Made by a program: the position numbers and the translations under genes
The notes under the pieces: model-generated
Databases searched by the model: none
What the model was told of the DNA's origin: nothing
The model's input: only the letters and a program-made list of their open reading frames with translations
In this document: positions 16,078 through 24,624 of the stretch, piece after piece
Layout of the letters: every line of letters starts with the position of its first letter
Position numbering within the stretch: the stretch's first letter is position 1
NCBI RefSeq assembly: GCF_965233615.1
Contig: NZ_OZ247495.1
DNA from: Pelagibius sp028280305
GTDB lineage: Bacteria > Pseudomonadota > Alphaproteobacteria > Kiloniellales > Kiloniellaceae
Length of the DNA stretch: 64,000 nt
Reading direction: 5' to 3' (one strand)

Positions 16078-17238
16078 ATGGATCTCGCGCTATCAGACGA
16101 ACAGCAGATGATCGTCGATACGGTTCGCCGCTTCGTCGAAACCGAGATCTATCCCCATGAGGCCGAGGTCGAAAAAACCGGCCAGGTGCCGCCGGAACTG
16201 GGGGCGGAGATCAAACGCAAATGCCTGGACCTGGGTTTCTATGCCGCCAACCTGCCGGAGGCGGTCGGCGGGGGCGGCCTCGGTCACCTCGACTTTACCC
16301 TCTTGGAGCGCGAACTGGGCCGCGGATCGCAAGCCCTGACCGTTTTCTTCGGCCGTCCCTCCGGCATTCTCATGGCCTGCGAAGGCGAACAGCGCGAGCG
16401 CTACCTGCTGCCGACGGTGCGCGGCGAGAAGACCGACGCCCTGGCCATGACCGAACCCGACGCCGGCTCCGACGTCAGGGGCATGAAATGCGCGGCCCGC
16501 GAAGACCGCGGCGACTGGGTGATCAACGGCTCGAAGCATTTCATCAGCCATGCCGACATCGCCGACTTCGTCATCGCCTTCGTCGCCACGGGTGAGGAAG
16601 AAACTTCGCGGGGCCCAAAGAAACGCATCACCTGTTTTTTGGTCGACCGCGGCACGCCGGGTTTTGAGATCCGTCCCGGGTACAACTCGGTAAGCCACCG
16701 CGGTTATCACAACTGCATCCTCGATTTCGACAACTGCCGGATACCCAAGACCCAGATTCTGGGCGAAGTGCACCGCGGCTTCGACATCGCCAACACCTGG
16801 CTCTACGGCACCCGCCTGACGGTGGCGGCGATGAGTGTCGGGCGGGCGCGCCGTGCCTTTGATCTCGCCCTGCCCTACGCCGCCGAGCGCAAACAGTTCG
16901 GCCAGCCGATCGGGCGCTTCCAGGGCGTCTCCTTCAAGCTGGCCGACATGGTAACGGAGATCGACGCCGCCGACTGGCTGACCCTCGCCGCGGCCTGGCG
17001 GCTCGACAAAGGCCTGCCGGCCAACCGGGAGATTGCCAGCGCCAAACTCTACGCGACGGAGATGCTGGCCCGCGTCACCGACGAAGCCATCCAGATCTTC
17101 GGCGGCATGGGGCTGATGGACGACCTGCCGCTGGAGCGTTTCTGGCGTGACGCCCGGGTCGAACGCATCTGGGACGGCACCTCCGAGATCCAACGCCATA
17201 TCATCTCCCGCGACCTGCTGCGCCCCCTGGGGTCCTAG
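16078..17238 (+). CDS. Acyl-CoA dehydrogenase, CaiA-like
   Basis: A 386-residue flavin acyl-CoA dehydrogenase with the family signatures LAMTEPDAGSDVRGMKC, AERKQFGQPIGRFQ and RIWDGTSEIQRHI. It would desaturate or reduce a CoA thioester with FAD. Presence with CaiD-like and CaiB-like genes suggests a crotonobetainyl-CoA reductase-like role, but the family is broad. It is the first gene of a five-gene operon. The 113-base gap to the divergent AraC-type gene should contain the promoter, though I could not identify one. No standard Shine-Dalgarno is evident beyond CGGAGGAAG. Confidence 0.88.
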   Translation: MDLALSDEQQMIVDTVRRFVETEIYPHEAEVEKTGQVPPELGAEIKRKCLDLGFYAANLPEAVGGGGLGHLDFTLLERELGRGSQALTVFFGRPSGILMACEGEQRERYLLPTVRGEKTDALAMTEPDAGSDVRGMKCAAREDRGDWVINGSKHFISHADIADFVIAFVATGEEETSRGPKKRITCFLVDRGTPGFEIRPGYNSVSHRGYHNCILDFDNCRIPKTQILGEVHRGFDIANTWLYGTRLTVAAMSVGRARRAFDLALPYAAERKQFGQPIGRFQGVSFKLADMVTEIDAADWLTLAAAWRLDKGLPANREIASAKLYATEMLARVTDEAIQIFGGMGLMDDLPLERFWRDARVERIWDGTSEIQRHIISRDLLRPLGS

Positions 17239-17241
17239 GTC

Positions 17242-19320
17242 TTGCGGTCGCTCGAACGCCTGCTGCATCCGAAGACCATTGCCGTCATCGGCGGTGCGCA
17301 GGCCGCCGCCGTCATCGAGCAGTGCCGACGGCTGGGCTATGACGGCGAGATCTGGCCGCTGCACCCGACACGCCATGAAGTCGGCGGCCTTTCGGCGTTT
17401 CGCTCCCTCGCCGAGTTGCCCGCCGCCCCCGATGCCGCCTTCATCGGCGTGAACCGCGAGACAACAGTCGACCTCGTCGCCGGTCTCGCCGCCATGGGCG
17501 CCGGCGGCGCGGTCTGCTACGCCTCCGGGTTTCGCGAGGCCAGTGACGAAGGTGCCCGGCTGCAATCCGCCCTTGTCGAGGCAGCAGACCGGATGCCGGT
17601 GATCGGTCCGAACTGCTATGGGCTGATCAACTACGCAGCAGGCGCGGCCCTCTGGCCGGATCAACAGGGCGGGCAGCGCCTCGCCGCGGGCGAACGGGGC
17701 GTCGCCATTATCATGCAGTCGTCCAATATCGCCATCAACCTCACCATGCAGCGCCGCGGCCTGCCGCTCGCCTATATGCTGACCGCCGGCAATCAGGCCC
17801 AGACCGGCCTCTCCGACCTTGCATTGGCGGTACTGGACGATCCGGCCGTAACGGCTCTCGGCCTGCATATCGAAGGCATCGATTCCAGCACCGCCATGGA
17901 AGCCGTCGCGGCAAAGGCCCGAGACCTCAAAAAGCCCATCGTGGCCATGAAGATGGGGCGCAGCGCAGAAGCGCGGGCCGTCGGCCTTTCGCACTCCGCC
18001 TCCCTCGCCGGCAACGACCGCGCCGCCGACGCTTTCTTCCAGCGTCTCGGCATCGCCCGCGTCGACAGCCTGCCGAGCTTTCTGGAGACCCTGAAGCTGC
18101 TGCATATGATCGGACCGCTGCCAGGCAGGCGGTTGTCATCCATGAGCTGTTCCGGCGGTGAAGCCTGCCTGATGGCCGACGCCATCTCAGACCGCCGGGT
18201 GGCCTTCGGCGACATTGGAACCAGGGCACGGCAGGACCTGCAGCAGGTCCTCGGCCCCAAAGTCACAATCGCCCAACCTCTCGACTATCACACCTATATC
18301 TGGGCGGATCAGCCCGCCATGACCGCGGCCTTTCAGGCGATGTTCTCCGATGGCTTCGACCTCAATCTCGTGGTCTTGGATTTTCCCCGCGACGACCGCT
18401 GCGACACCGGGCTGTGGTGGCCGACCATCGAAGCGGCAGCCGAGGCCGCGGCGACCTGCAATGCCAGAACCGCCATCCTCGCCAGCCTGCCGGAGAACAT
18501 GACCGAAGATCAGGCCAAAACCCTGATGCAACGCGACCTGGTGCCGCTCTGCGGCGTGACCGAGGCGCTCGACGCCGCCGAGGCCGCCGCGACGATCGGC
18601 GAGGCCTGGGCGCAGCCGGCGCCGATGCCGCTTCATCGAGGACGTGTTGCCTCATGCGAGAAACGGCACGCAGTTGACGAAGCCACAGCCAAGGTGCGGC
18701 TCAACCTGCATGGGATTGCTGTTCCGCAAGGCTGCCGGATCGATGATCTGTCTTCCGCTGCAGAGGCCGCCGAGCGCATCGGTTTCCCACTGGCATTGAA
18801 AGTCCTCGGCCTCGCCCACAAGAGCGACAGCGGCGGCCTGCGCCTCAACCTGAACAATCAGGCGGCGCTTGCGCAGGCCGTCGAAGATCTGCGCGGACTC
18901 GGCCAAGGTCTCTACCTGGAAGCCATGGTTGCGGCGCCGGTTTGCGAGGTTATCGTCGGCCTGACCCGCGATCCGCAGTTCGGCCTTGTGCTGACCCTCG
19001 GGATGGGTGGCGTCCTGGTGGAGATCCTGGACGACACGCGATGCCTACTGCTGCCGAGCAGCCGCGCCGAGTTGGCAGCATCCCTGGACAGCCTGCGCGC
19101 TGCGCCGCTGCTGAACGGCTACCGTGGCCGGGCGGCCGCAGACAAAGCCGCGCTGCTGGATCTCATCATGGCGGTGCAGGACTTCGCCCTGGCGAAGGAA
19201 ACATCGCTCCTGGAACTGGACATCAACCCGGTTATCGTCTGTGCCGAAGGCGAGGGCGCTTTTGCCGCCGACGCTTTGATCATAGAAGAGGAAAGACCCC
19301 ATGGCTCATTCAAAGCCTGA
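17242..19320 (+). CDS. ADP-forming acyl-CoA synthetase (acetate-CoA ligase family), fused alpha-beta type
   Basis: The 692-residue protein has, in order, a CoA-binding domain (LLHPKTIAVIGG), two succinyl-CoA-synthetase-like flavodoxin domains and a C-terminal ATP-grasp domain (FPLALKVLGLAHKSDSGG; LELDINPVIV). The candidate phosphohistidine is in GLSHSASLAG. Such enzymes make an acyl-CoA with ATP and release ADP and phosphate, unlike the AMP-forming CaiC. The start is TTG at 17242, three bases after the previous stop; no ATG is available near the domain start. It overlaps the next gene by 20 bases. Confidence 0.88.
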   Translation: MRSLERLLHPKTIAVIGGAQAAAVIEQCRRLGYDGEIWPLHPTRHEVGGLSAFRSLAELPAAPDAAFIGVNRETTVDLVAGLAAMGAGGAVCYASGFREASDEGARLQSALVEAADRMPVIGPNCYGLINYAAGAALWPDQQGGQRLAAGERGVAIIMQSSNIAINLTMQRRGLPLAYMLTAGNQAQTGLSDLALAVLDDPAVTALGLHIEGIDSSTAMEAVAAKARDLKKPIVAMKMGRSAEARAVGLSHSASLAGNDRAADAFFQRLGIARVDSLPSFLETLKLLHMIGPLPGRRLSSMSCSGGEACLMADAISDRRVAFGDIGTRARQDLQQVLGPKVTIAQPLDYHTYIWADQPAMTAAFQAMFSDGFDLNLVVLDFPRDDRCDTGLWWPTIEAAAEAAATCNARTAILASLPENMTEDQAKTLMQRDLVPLCGVTEALDAAEAAATIGEAWAQPAPMPLHRGRVASCEKRHAVDEATAKVRLNLHGIAVPQGCRIDDLSSAAEAAERIGFPLALKVLGLAHKSDSGGLRLNLNNQAALAQAVEDLRGLGQGLYLEAMVAAPVCEVIVGLTRDPQFGLVLTLGMGGVLVEILDDTRCLLLPSSRAELAASLDSLRAAPLLNGYRGRAAADKAALLDLIMAVQDFALAKETSLLELDINPVIVCAEGEGAFAADALIIEEERPHGSFKA

Positions 19321-20095
19321 CGTCGTCTCAACACAAAGGGAAGGCGGTGTTCTGTCGGTCATTCTGGACCGGCCCAAGGCCAACGCCATCGATCTCGCAA
19401 CCAGCCGGATGATGGGCGAGACCTTCAAGACATTCCGCGATGATCCGGAGCTGCGGGTTGCGATCCTAAGCACAGCCGGCGACCGCTTCTTCTCCGCCGG
19501 CTGGGACCTGAAGGCAGCCGCGGCGGGCGATGCGGTCGACGGAGACTACGGCGTCGGCGGCTTCGGCGGGCTGCAGGAACTGCGCGGTCTCAACAAGCCG
19601 GTCATCGCCGCGGTGAACGGCATGGCGGTGGGCGGCGGCTTCGAACTGGCGCTGTCCTGCGATCTGATCCTGGCCTCGGAAGACGCAACTTTCGCTCTGC
19701 CGGAGATACGCGCAGGCACCCTCGCCGATGCGGCCACGGTGAAACTGCCCAAGCGGATGCCCTACCACGTTGCCATGGATCTGCTGCTCACCGGCCGCTG
19801 GATGGATGCAGCGGAGGCCAAGCACTGGGGCCTGGTGAACGAGGTGCTGCCGAAGGAAAAACTGATGGAGCGGGTCTGGGAATTGGCCCGCCTTCTGGAA
19901 TCCGGCCCGCCGTTGGTCTTCGCCGCCATCAAGGAGGTTGCGCGGGAAGCCGAAGCGCTCAGTTTTCAGGACGCCATGAACCGGATCACCAAGCGCCAGT
20001 TCGCCACCGTCGATACACTCTACGGCAGCGAGGACGGCCTGGAGGGCTTCCGCGCCTTCGCGGAAAAGCGCGATCCGGTCTGGAAAGGCCGCTAG
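19301..20095 (+). CDS. Enoyl-CoA hydratase/isomerase family, carnitinyl-CoA dehydratase (CaiD)-like
   Basis: A 264-residue crotonase-fold protein. FFSAGWDLKAAAAGD and AVNGMAVGGGFELALSCDL match the CaiD subgroup almost word for word, with GWDLKAAA as its most characteristic piece. FALPEIRAG contains the first catalytic glutamate region, while the second (E. coli VPDSGG) is LADAAT here. CaiD hydrates crotonobetainyl-CoA to carnitinyl-CoA. Given the operon, a trimethylammonium or related gamma-substituted acyl-CoA is a plausible substrate, but this remains inference. The start overlaps the ligase gene. Confidence 0.85.
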   Translation: MAHSKPDVVSTQREGGVLSVILDRPKANAIDLATSRMMGETFKTFRDDPELRVAILSTAGDRFFSAGWDLKAAAAGDAVDGDYGVGGFGGLQELRGLNKPVIAAVNGMAVGGGFELALSCDLILASEDATFALPEIRAGTLADAATVKLPKRMPYHVAMDLLLTGRWMDAAEAKHWGLVNEVLPKEKLMERVWELARLLESGPPLVFAAIKEVAREAEALSFQDAMNRITKRQFATVDTLYGSEDGLEGFRAFAEKRDPVWKGR

Positions 20096-20150
20096 CAGAC
20101 GGTCGGATCTGCATGCTGCAACGGCGGCGGATTGCTGCCAGAATGCGCCA

Positions 20151-20213
20151 GAGAACCCAGAATTGGGAGAACCCAGAATTGGGAGAACCCAGAATTGGGA
20201 GAACGCAGGATGG
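20151..20213. repeat. Short tandem repeat, 16-bp unit, three perfect copies plus a degenerate fourth
   Basis: GAGAACCCAGAATTGG is repeated exactly at 20151-20166, 20167-20182 and 20183-20198. A diverged copy (GAGAACGCAGGATGG) starts at 20199. The array fills the 130-base gap between the CaiD-like and CoA-transferase genes, just before the ribosome binding site of the latter. Each unit contains a CCCA...TGGG imperfect dyad. It is too short and too tightly packed to be a CRISPR array. Confidence 0.9.
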
Positions 20214-20225
20214 GAGCGTGAGGAA

Positions 20226-21440
20226 ATGCCCGGACCGCTTGACGGCTTCAAGGTAATCGATCTGACAACCATGGTCTCCGGCCCCCTGGGAACCATGATC
20301 CTGGCCGACCAGGGCGCCGATGTGATCAAGGTGGAAACCCCCAACGGAGGCGACCACACGCGGCAGGTGGCAACTCGGCGCAACGGCTTCTCCGCCTCGT
20401 TTCTCAACAACAACCGCAACAAGCGCTCCATCGCCCTCAACCTGAAGACGCCGGAGGGCCTGGAAGCCGTAAAGCGACTGGTGCGCGACGCCGACGTTTT
20501 CATCCAGAACTTCCGGCCCGGGGTGATCGAGCGCCTGGGTCTGGGTTACGAAGTCCTGCGCGACCTCAACCCCAAGCTCGTCTATGCCTCCATCAGCGGT
20601 TTCGGTTTCGAAGGGCCCTTTGCCCAGAAGCCGGTTTTCGATCCGCTCATCCAGTGCCTCTCGGGGCTCACCACCGTGCAGGCCGGCGCCGATGAAGAGC
20701 GCCCGCGCCTGGTGCGCACGATCCTGCCGGACAAGCTGACCGGCTTTGCCATGGCGCAGGCGGTCTGCGCCGCGCTGCTGGCGCGCAGCCGCACGGGCGA
20801 GGGGCAGCACATCCGCCTGTCGATGCTCGACGCGGTCTTGTCGTTTCTCTGGGGTTCCGACATGGGCGGTCATACCTTCGTCGGCGACGAGATGGAGAAG
20901 GAGACGGCGCAGAGCTTCATCGACCTGATCTATGAAACCAAGGATGGTTTCATCTCCGTTGCCGTCATGCGCCACAAGGAGTGGTGCGGCCTCGCCCGTG
21001 CCGCCGGGCGGCCCGAGTGGCTCGATGATCCGCGTTTCCAGGACTCTGAAGGCCTGGACCGGCACAAACACGCCCGCCTGGAACTGACCCAGGAGGCGCT
21101 GAGGGAACGCACAGCCGAAGACTGGATCGAACGCCTGGAAGCGGAGGGCGTGCCCTGCGCCCCGGTGCTGACCCGGCGCGAAGCGATCCGCCATCCCCAG
21201 GCCGCCGCCAACGGCATCGTTATGGAAAACGACCATCCGGTGGCGGGCCGCCTGCGTCAGGCACGCCCGCCTGCCGTCTTCTCTGCGACCTCGCCGGAGC
21301 ATCGTTTCGGCGCCCCGCCTCTGGGCGGCCACACGCGGGAGATATTGGCAGCGGCCGGTTACGCGGCAGCAGAGATCGAAGCGATGATCGAAAACGGCAG
21401 CGCCGCCGAAAGCAATCCCAGGAACGAGGACGCCGCATGA
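20226..21440 (+). CDS. CaiB/BaiF-family CoA transferase
   Basis: A family III CoA transferase of 404 residues that moves CoA between carboxylic acids. The start segment PLDGFKVIDLTTMVSGPLGTM and the region RSIALNLKTPEGLEAVKRLV, with DVFIQNFRPGV, are standard. The catalytic aspartate is probably in the LSMLDAVLSFLW region. The ATG at 20226 has a good GAGGAA ribosome binding site; the upstream open extension is inside the tandem repeats and is rejected. It probably activates the pathway's substrate using a product acyl-CoA. The start of the GST gene overlaps its stop. Confidence 0.9.
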   Translation: MPGPLDGFKVIDLTTMVSGPLGTMILADQGADVIKVETPNGGDHTRQVATRRNGFSASFLNNNRNKRSIALNLKTPEGLEAVKRLVRDADVFIQNFRPGVIERLGLGYEVLRDLNPKLVYASISGFGFEGPFAQKPVFDPLIQCLSGLTTVQAGADEERPRLVRTILPDKLTGFAMAQAVCAALLARSRTGEGQHIRLSMLDAVLSFLWGSDMGGHTFVGDEMEKETAQSFIDLIYETKDGFISVAVMRHKEWCGLARAAGRPEWLDDPRFQDSEGLDRHKHARLELTQEALRERTAEDWIERLEAEGVPCAPVLTRREAIRHPQAAANGIVMENDHPVAGRLRQARPPAVFSATSPEHRFGAPPLGGHTREILAAAGYAAAEIEAMIENGSAAESNPRNEDAA

Positions 21441-22138
21441 TCGACTTCTACTTCGCCCCGACGCCGAACGGCTGGAAGGTCGCCATCATGCTGGAGGAGT
21501 GCGGCCTGCCCTACCGCACCCACCTGATGAAGCTTTCCGAGGGCGATCAGTTCAAACCCGACTATCTGGCGATCAGCCCCAACGCCAAGATGCCGGCCAT
21601 CGTCGACAACGATACGGGAGGCGACACGGTCAGCGTCTTCGAAAGCGGCGCCATCCTGTTCTACCTTGCGGAAAAAACCGGGCGTTTCATGCCCGACAGC
21701 CCGCTGGGCCGCAAAGAGACACTGGAATGGCTGTTCTGGCAGGTCGGTAACCAGGGGCCCATGGCCGGCCAACTCAGCCACTTCAAGAACTACGCGCCCG
21801 AGGGAGAGGACTACGGCTTCAAACGCTATCTCGGCGAATACGAACGCAATCTCGCGGTTCTGGAACGGCGGCTGGCGGATCGCGACTACATTCTGGGCGA
21901 CTACTCCATCGCCGACATGATCGCCTTTCCCTGGGTCTTCATCGCCAAGCCTTTGGGCTCCAAGCTCGACGATTTCCCCCGCGTCGCGGACTGGCGCGGG
22001 CGCATCAAAGAGCGTCCGGCGGTACGCCGCGCCATCGATCTGCACAAGGACAAACAGAACCGCGGCAAACACACGGCTGAGAACAACAGCCTGCTGTTCA
22101 ATCAGACGGCCGCGCACCTGAAAGCCGACACGCGCTGA
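21437..22138 (+). CDS. Glutathione S-transferase family, YfcG/Ure2-like
   Basis: The 233-residue protein has an N-terminal thioredoxin-like glutathione domain (FYFAPTPNGWKVAIMLEE; NAKMPAIVDND; VFESGAILFYLAEKTG) and a helical C-terminal domain. WQVGNQGPMAGQ is characteristic of the YfcG/YghU nu-class group, which bind two glutathiones and act as disulfide-bond oxidoreductases. The start overlaps the CoA-transferase stop (ATGA), so it belongs to the operon. A role in detoxifying a reactive acyl or enoyl intermediate is possible but not shown. Confidence 0.88.
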   Translation: MIDFYFAPTPNGWKVAIMLEECGLPYRTHLMKLSEGDQFKPDYLAISPNAKMPAIVDNDTGGDTVSVFESGAILFYLAEKTGRFMPDSPLGRKETLEWLFWQVGNQGPMAGQLSHFKNYAPEGEDYGFKRYLGEYERNLAVLERRLADRDYILGDYSIADMIAFPWVFIAKPLGSKLDDFPRVADWRGRIKERPAVRRAIDLHKDKQNRGKHTAENNSLLFNQTAAHLKADTR

Positions 22139-22228
22139 ACGGACAGCAACAAATCTGACGCAAATCCTTCATCGGCAGGACGCATGCTTACGCCAAGTTG
22201 GATATTTACCCGCTTTACGGAGAATCCG

Positions 22229-24454
22229 ATGTTCCGCCCTCTTCTCGCCGTCGGCCTGACGGCCGGTGCTGCCTTGCTCGCCCCGGCGGCCCTGGCGCCC
22301 GCCAAGGCGACCGAGCCCTTTACCCGCATTGCCTCTTTCCCGATCTTTCAGAACCTGCCCGAAGGGACGGATCCGACGACAGAAACGGTCGCTGAGATCG
22401 TTACCTCGGCGATGGACGGCAAGCTGCTGGTCTATACCGACTCCGAACTGGAAGCCATCGGCAAGGTCGATATCAGCGATCCCGCCAATCCCGAGGCCGC
22501 CGGCGTCATCATGCTCGGCGGCGAGCCCACCTCGGTCGCGGTTCTGGGCAAGCACGCCTACGTCGGCGTGAATACCTCGGAAAGCTATGAGGAGCCCTCC
22601 GGCCACGTCGCGGTCATCGAGATTGAAAGCGGCAAGATCGCAGCCACCTGCGATGTGCAAGGCCAGCCCGACAGCGTGGCGATCAGCCCCGACGGCAGCC
22701 AACTGGCCATCGCGATCGAAAACGAGCGCGACGAAGACCTGAACGACGGCGTAATCCCGCAGTTGCCCGCCGGGCATCTCGCCAGCTTCCGGATCGACGG
22801 CTCCGGTGCGCTGGCCAACTGTGCGGCGGTGACGGTGACCGACCTGACCGGTCTGGCCGAAGTCGCACCGACCGACCCGGAACCGGAGTTCGTCGCGATC
22901 AACGGCCGCAATCAGGCCGTGGTCACCCTGCAGGAAAACAACCACATCGCCGTGGTCGATCTGACCGCCAACAAGGTGATGTCTCACTTCTCCGCCGGCG
23001 CCGTCGATCTCGACGGCATCGATGCCACCCGCGACGGCATCATCAGCCTCACCGAAAGCAAGACCGGCCTACGGCGCGAACCCGATGCGGTGGCCTGGCT
23101 GGACGACAATCGTTTCGTCACCGCCAACGAGGGGGACTACGAAGGCGGTTCCCGCGGCTTCAGCGTTTTCTCCGCCGATGGCAGCCTTCTGTATGATTCC
23201 GGTACGCTGACCGAACGCCTCGCCGCTTCCCTGGGCCACTACCCGGAAAAACGCTCGGGCAAGAAGGGCAGCGAGCCCGAAGGCGTGGCGGTCGGAACTT
23301 TTGCCGGCGAGCGCCTCGTCATGGTCGGCCTTGAGCGCGCCAACCTCGTCGTTCTTTTCCGCGACGCCGGCGACGGCGGCATGGAACTGCTGCAGGCCCT
23401 GCCCTCCGGCGGTGTCGGTCCCGAGGGGATCACGACAGTTGCATCACGCGGCCTGATCGCCATCTCCAATGAGAAGGACAGCGCCGAAGACAAGCTGCGC
23501 TCGACCATTGCGATCTACCAGCAGGGCGGTGAGGGTCCGGTACTGCCGCAGATCGTCTCCGCCGACGGACCAAACGGCGCCCCCATCGGCTGGGGCGCGC
23601 TCTCCGGTCTCGCCGCCAATCCGAGCGATCCCTCGATCCTCTATGCGGTGAACGACAGCTTCTACAGCGTCGGCAATGTCTACACCCTGGACGTTTCCGC
23701 CGAGCCCGCCCGCATCATCGCAGCGCAAACCATCACCAGGAACGGTGCGCCGGTCGAAAATCTCGATCTCGAAGGCATCGCTGCGGCGCCCGACGGCAGC
23801 TTCTACGTCGCCTCCGAAGGCCACCCCAAGAAGGATCGGCCCAGCCTGATCCTTCATGTCCTGCCCGACGGCGAAGTGGCGCGGGAGATCAGGCTGCCGG
23901 AGGCGCTGGAGTCAGCCAAAAAGCGCTTCGGCCTGGAAGGCGTGGCATTGGACGACAACAGGCTCTATGTCGCGGTCCAGCGGGAATGGAACGACGACCC
24001 CAAGGGCATGACCAAGATCCTGAGCCTGGATCTGGGCAGCGACACCTGGGGCGTCATGCACTATCCGCTCGACAAGCCGGAAAGCGCCGCCGGCGGATGG
24101 GTCGGCCTCAGCGAAATCGCCGCCCTGGGCAATGGCCGCTTCGCCATTCTGGAGCGCGACAACCAGGCCGGCACCGAGGCCGCCATCAAGCGGGTCTATG
24201 AAATCGACCTCGACGGCGTCACGGCGGCACCGCTTGGCCAGACCCCGCCGGTGCTGACCAAGTCCCTGGCCATCGACCTGCTGCCAGAGCTGCAGGCGGT
24301 CAACGGCTGGACTGCGGACAAGGTGGAAGGCCTGACCCTCGCCGCCGACGGCCAACTCTATGCGGTCACCGACAACGACGGCGTCGATGACTCTCCCGGC
24401 GAGAGCCTTTTCCTGCGCCTCGGCACCGCCAACGAACGGCAGGCGAGCAAGTAG
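22229..24454 (+). CDS. Exported beta-propeller/phytase-esterase-like protein
   Basis: The 741-residue precursor has a clear signal peptide ending near PAKA (about residue 27). The N-terminal half has repeated beta-propeller blades (for example VDISDPANPEAAGVI and GEPTSVAVLGKHAYVGVN). The C-terminal half matches the 'esterase-like activity of phytase' region (NLDLEGIAAAPDGSFYVASEGH and EGVALDDNRLYVAVQRE). A calcium-like DLDGIDATRDG segment lies near residue 268. It is probably periplasmic and hydrolyses phosphoesters or esters. A GGAGA site precedes the ATG at 22229; an earlier in-frame ATG would give an improbable leader. A strong terminator follows. Confidence 0.75.
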   Translation: MFRPLLAVGLTAGAALLAPAALAPAKATEPFTRIASFPIFQNLPEGTDPTTETVAEIVTSAMDGKLLVYTDSELEAIGKVDISDPANPEAAGVIMLGGEPTSVAVLGKHAYVGVNTSESYEEPSGHVAVIEIESGKIAATCDVQGQPDSVAISPDGSQLAIAIENERDEDLNDGVIPQLPAGHLASFRIDGSGALANCAAVTVTDLTGLAEVAPTDPEPEFVAINGRNQAVVTLQENNHIAVVDLTANKVMSHFSAGAVDLDGIDATRDGIISLTESKTGLRREPDAVAWLDDNRFVTANEGDYEGGSRGFSVFSADGSLLYDSGTLTERLAASLGHYPEKRSGKKGSEPEGVAVGTFAGERLVMVGLERANLVVLFRDAGDGGMELLQALPSGGVGPEGITTVASRGLIAISNEKDSAEDKLRSTIAIYQQGGEGPVLPQIVSADGPNGAPIGWGALSGLAANPSDPSILYAVNDSFYSVGNVYTLDVSAEPARIIAAQTITRNGAPVENLDLEGIAAAPDGSFYVASEGHPKKDRPSLILHVLPDGEVAREIRLPEALESAKKRFGLEGVALDDNRLYVAVQREWNDDPKGMTKILSLDLGSDTWGVMHYPLDKPESAAGGWVGLSEIAALGNGRFAILERDNQAGTEAAIKRVYEIDLDGVTAAPLGQTPPVLTKSLAIDLLPELQAVNGWTADKVEGLTLAADGQLYAVTDNDGVDDSPGESLFLRLGTANERQASK

Positions 24455-24482
24455 GCAAAGCGCCTCCCAAGTGGAAAAACAG

Positions 24483-24510
24483 ACCCCGGATCGAAAGGTC
24501 CGGGGTTTTC
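24483..24510 (+). terminator. Intrinsic terminator after the phytase/esterase-like gene
   Basis: The stem ACCCCGGA/TCCGGGGT, with an eight-base loop, is followed by TTTT. It is 28 bases after the stop codon at 24454, and the next gene starts 115 bases later. Confidence 0.9.
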
Positions 24511-24624
24511 CTTGCCGGGCTGACGCGATGGCGGCTCGTGAGGTAGGCTGACCCGATTCTGTGGACTGTTCACACAAAGGCGGGCAAACGCTTGTTAGGC
24601 GGCAACAGACCTTCGTCAGCCGGA

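Noticed and set aside
16093..18105. A 670-residue minus-strand open frame opposite the acyl-CoA dehydrogenase and ligase genes.
   Set aside because: It spans two real plus-strand genes and has no signature of its own.
20151..20213. A CRISPR array.
   Set aside because: The 16-bp units abut directly with no spacers, there are only three to four of them, and no cas gene is present.
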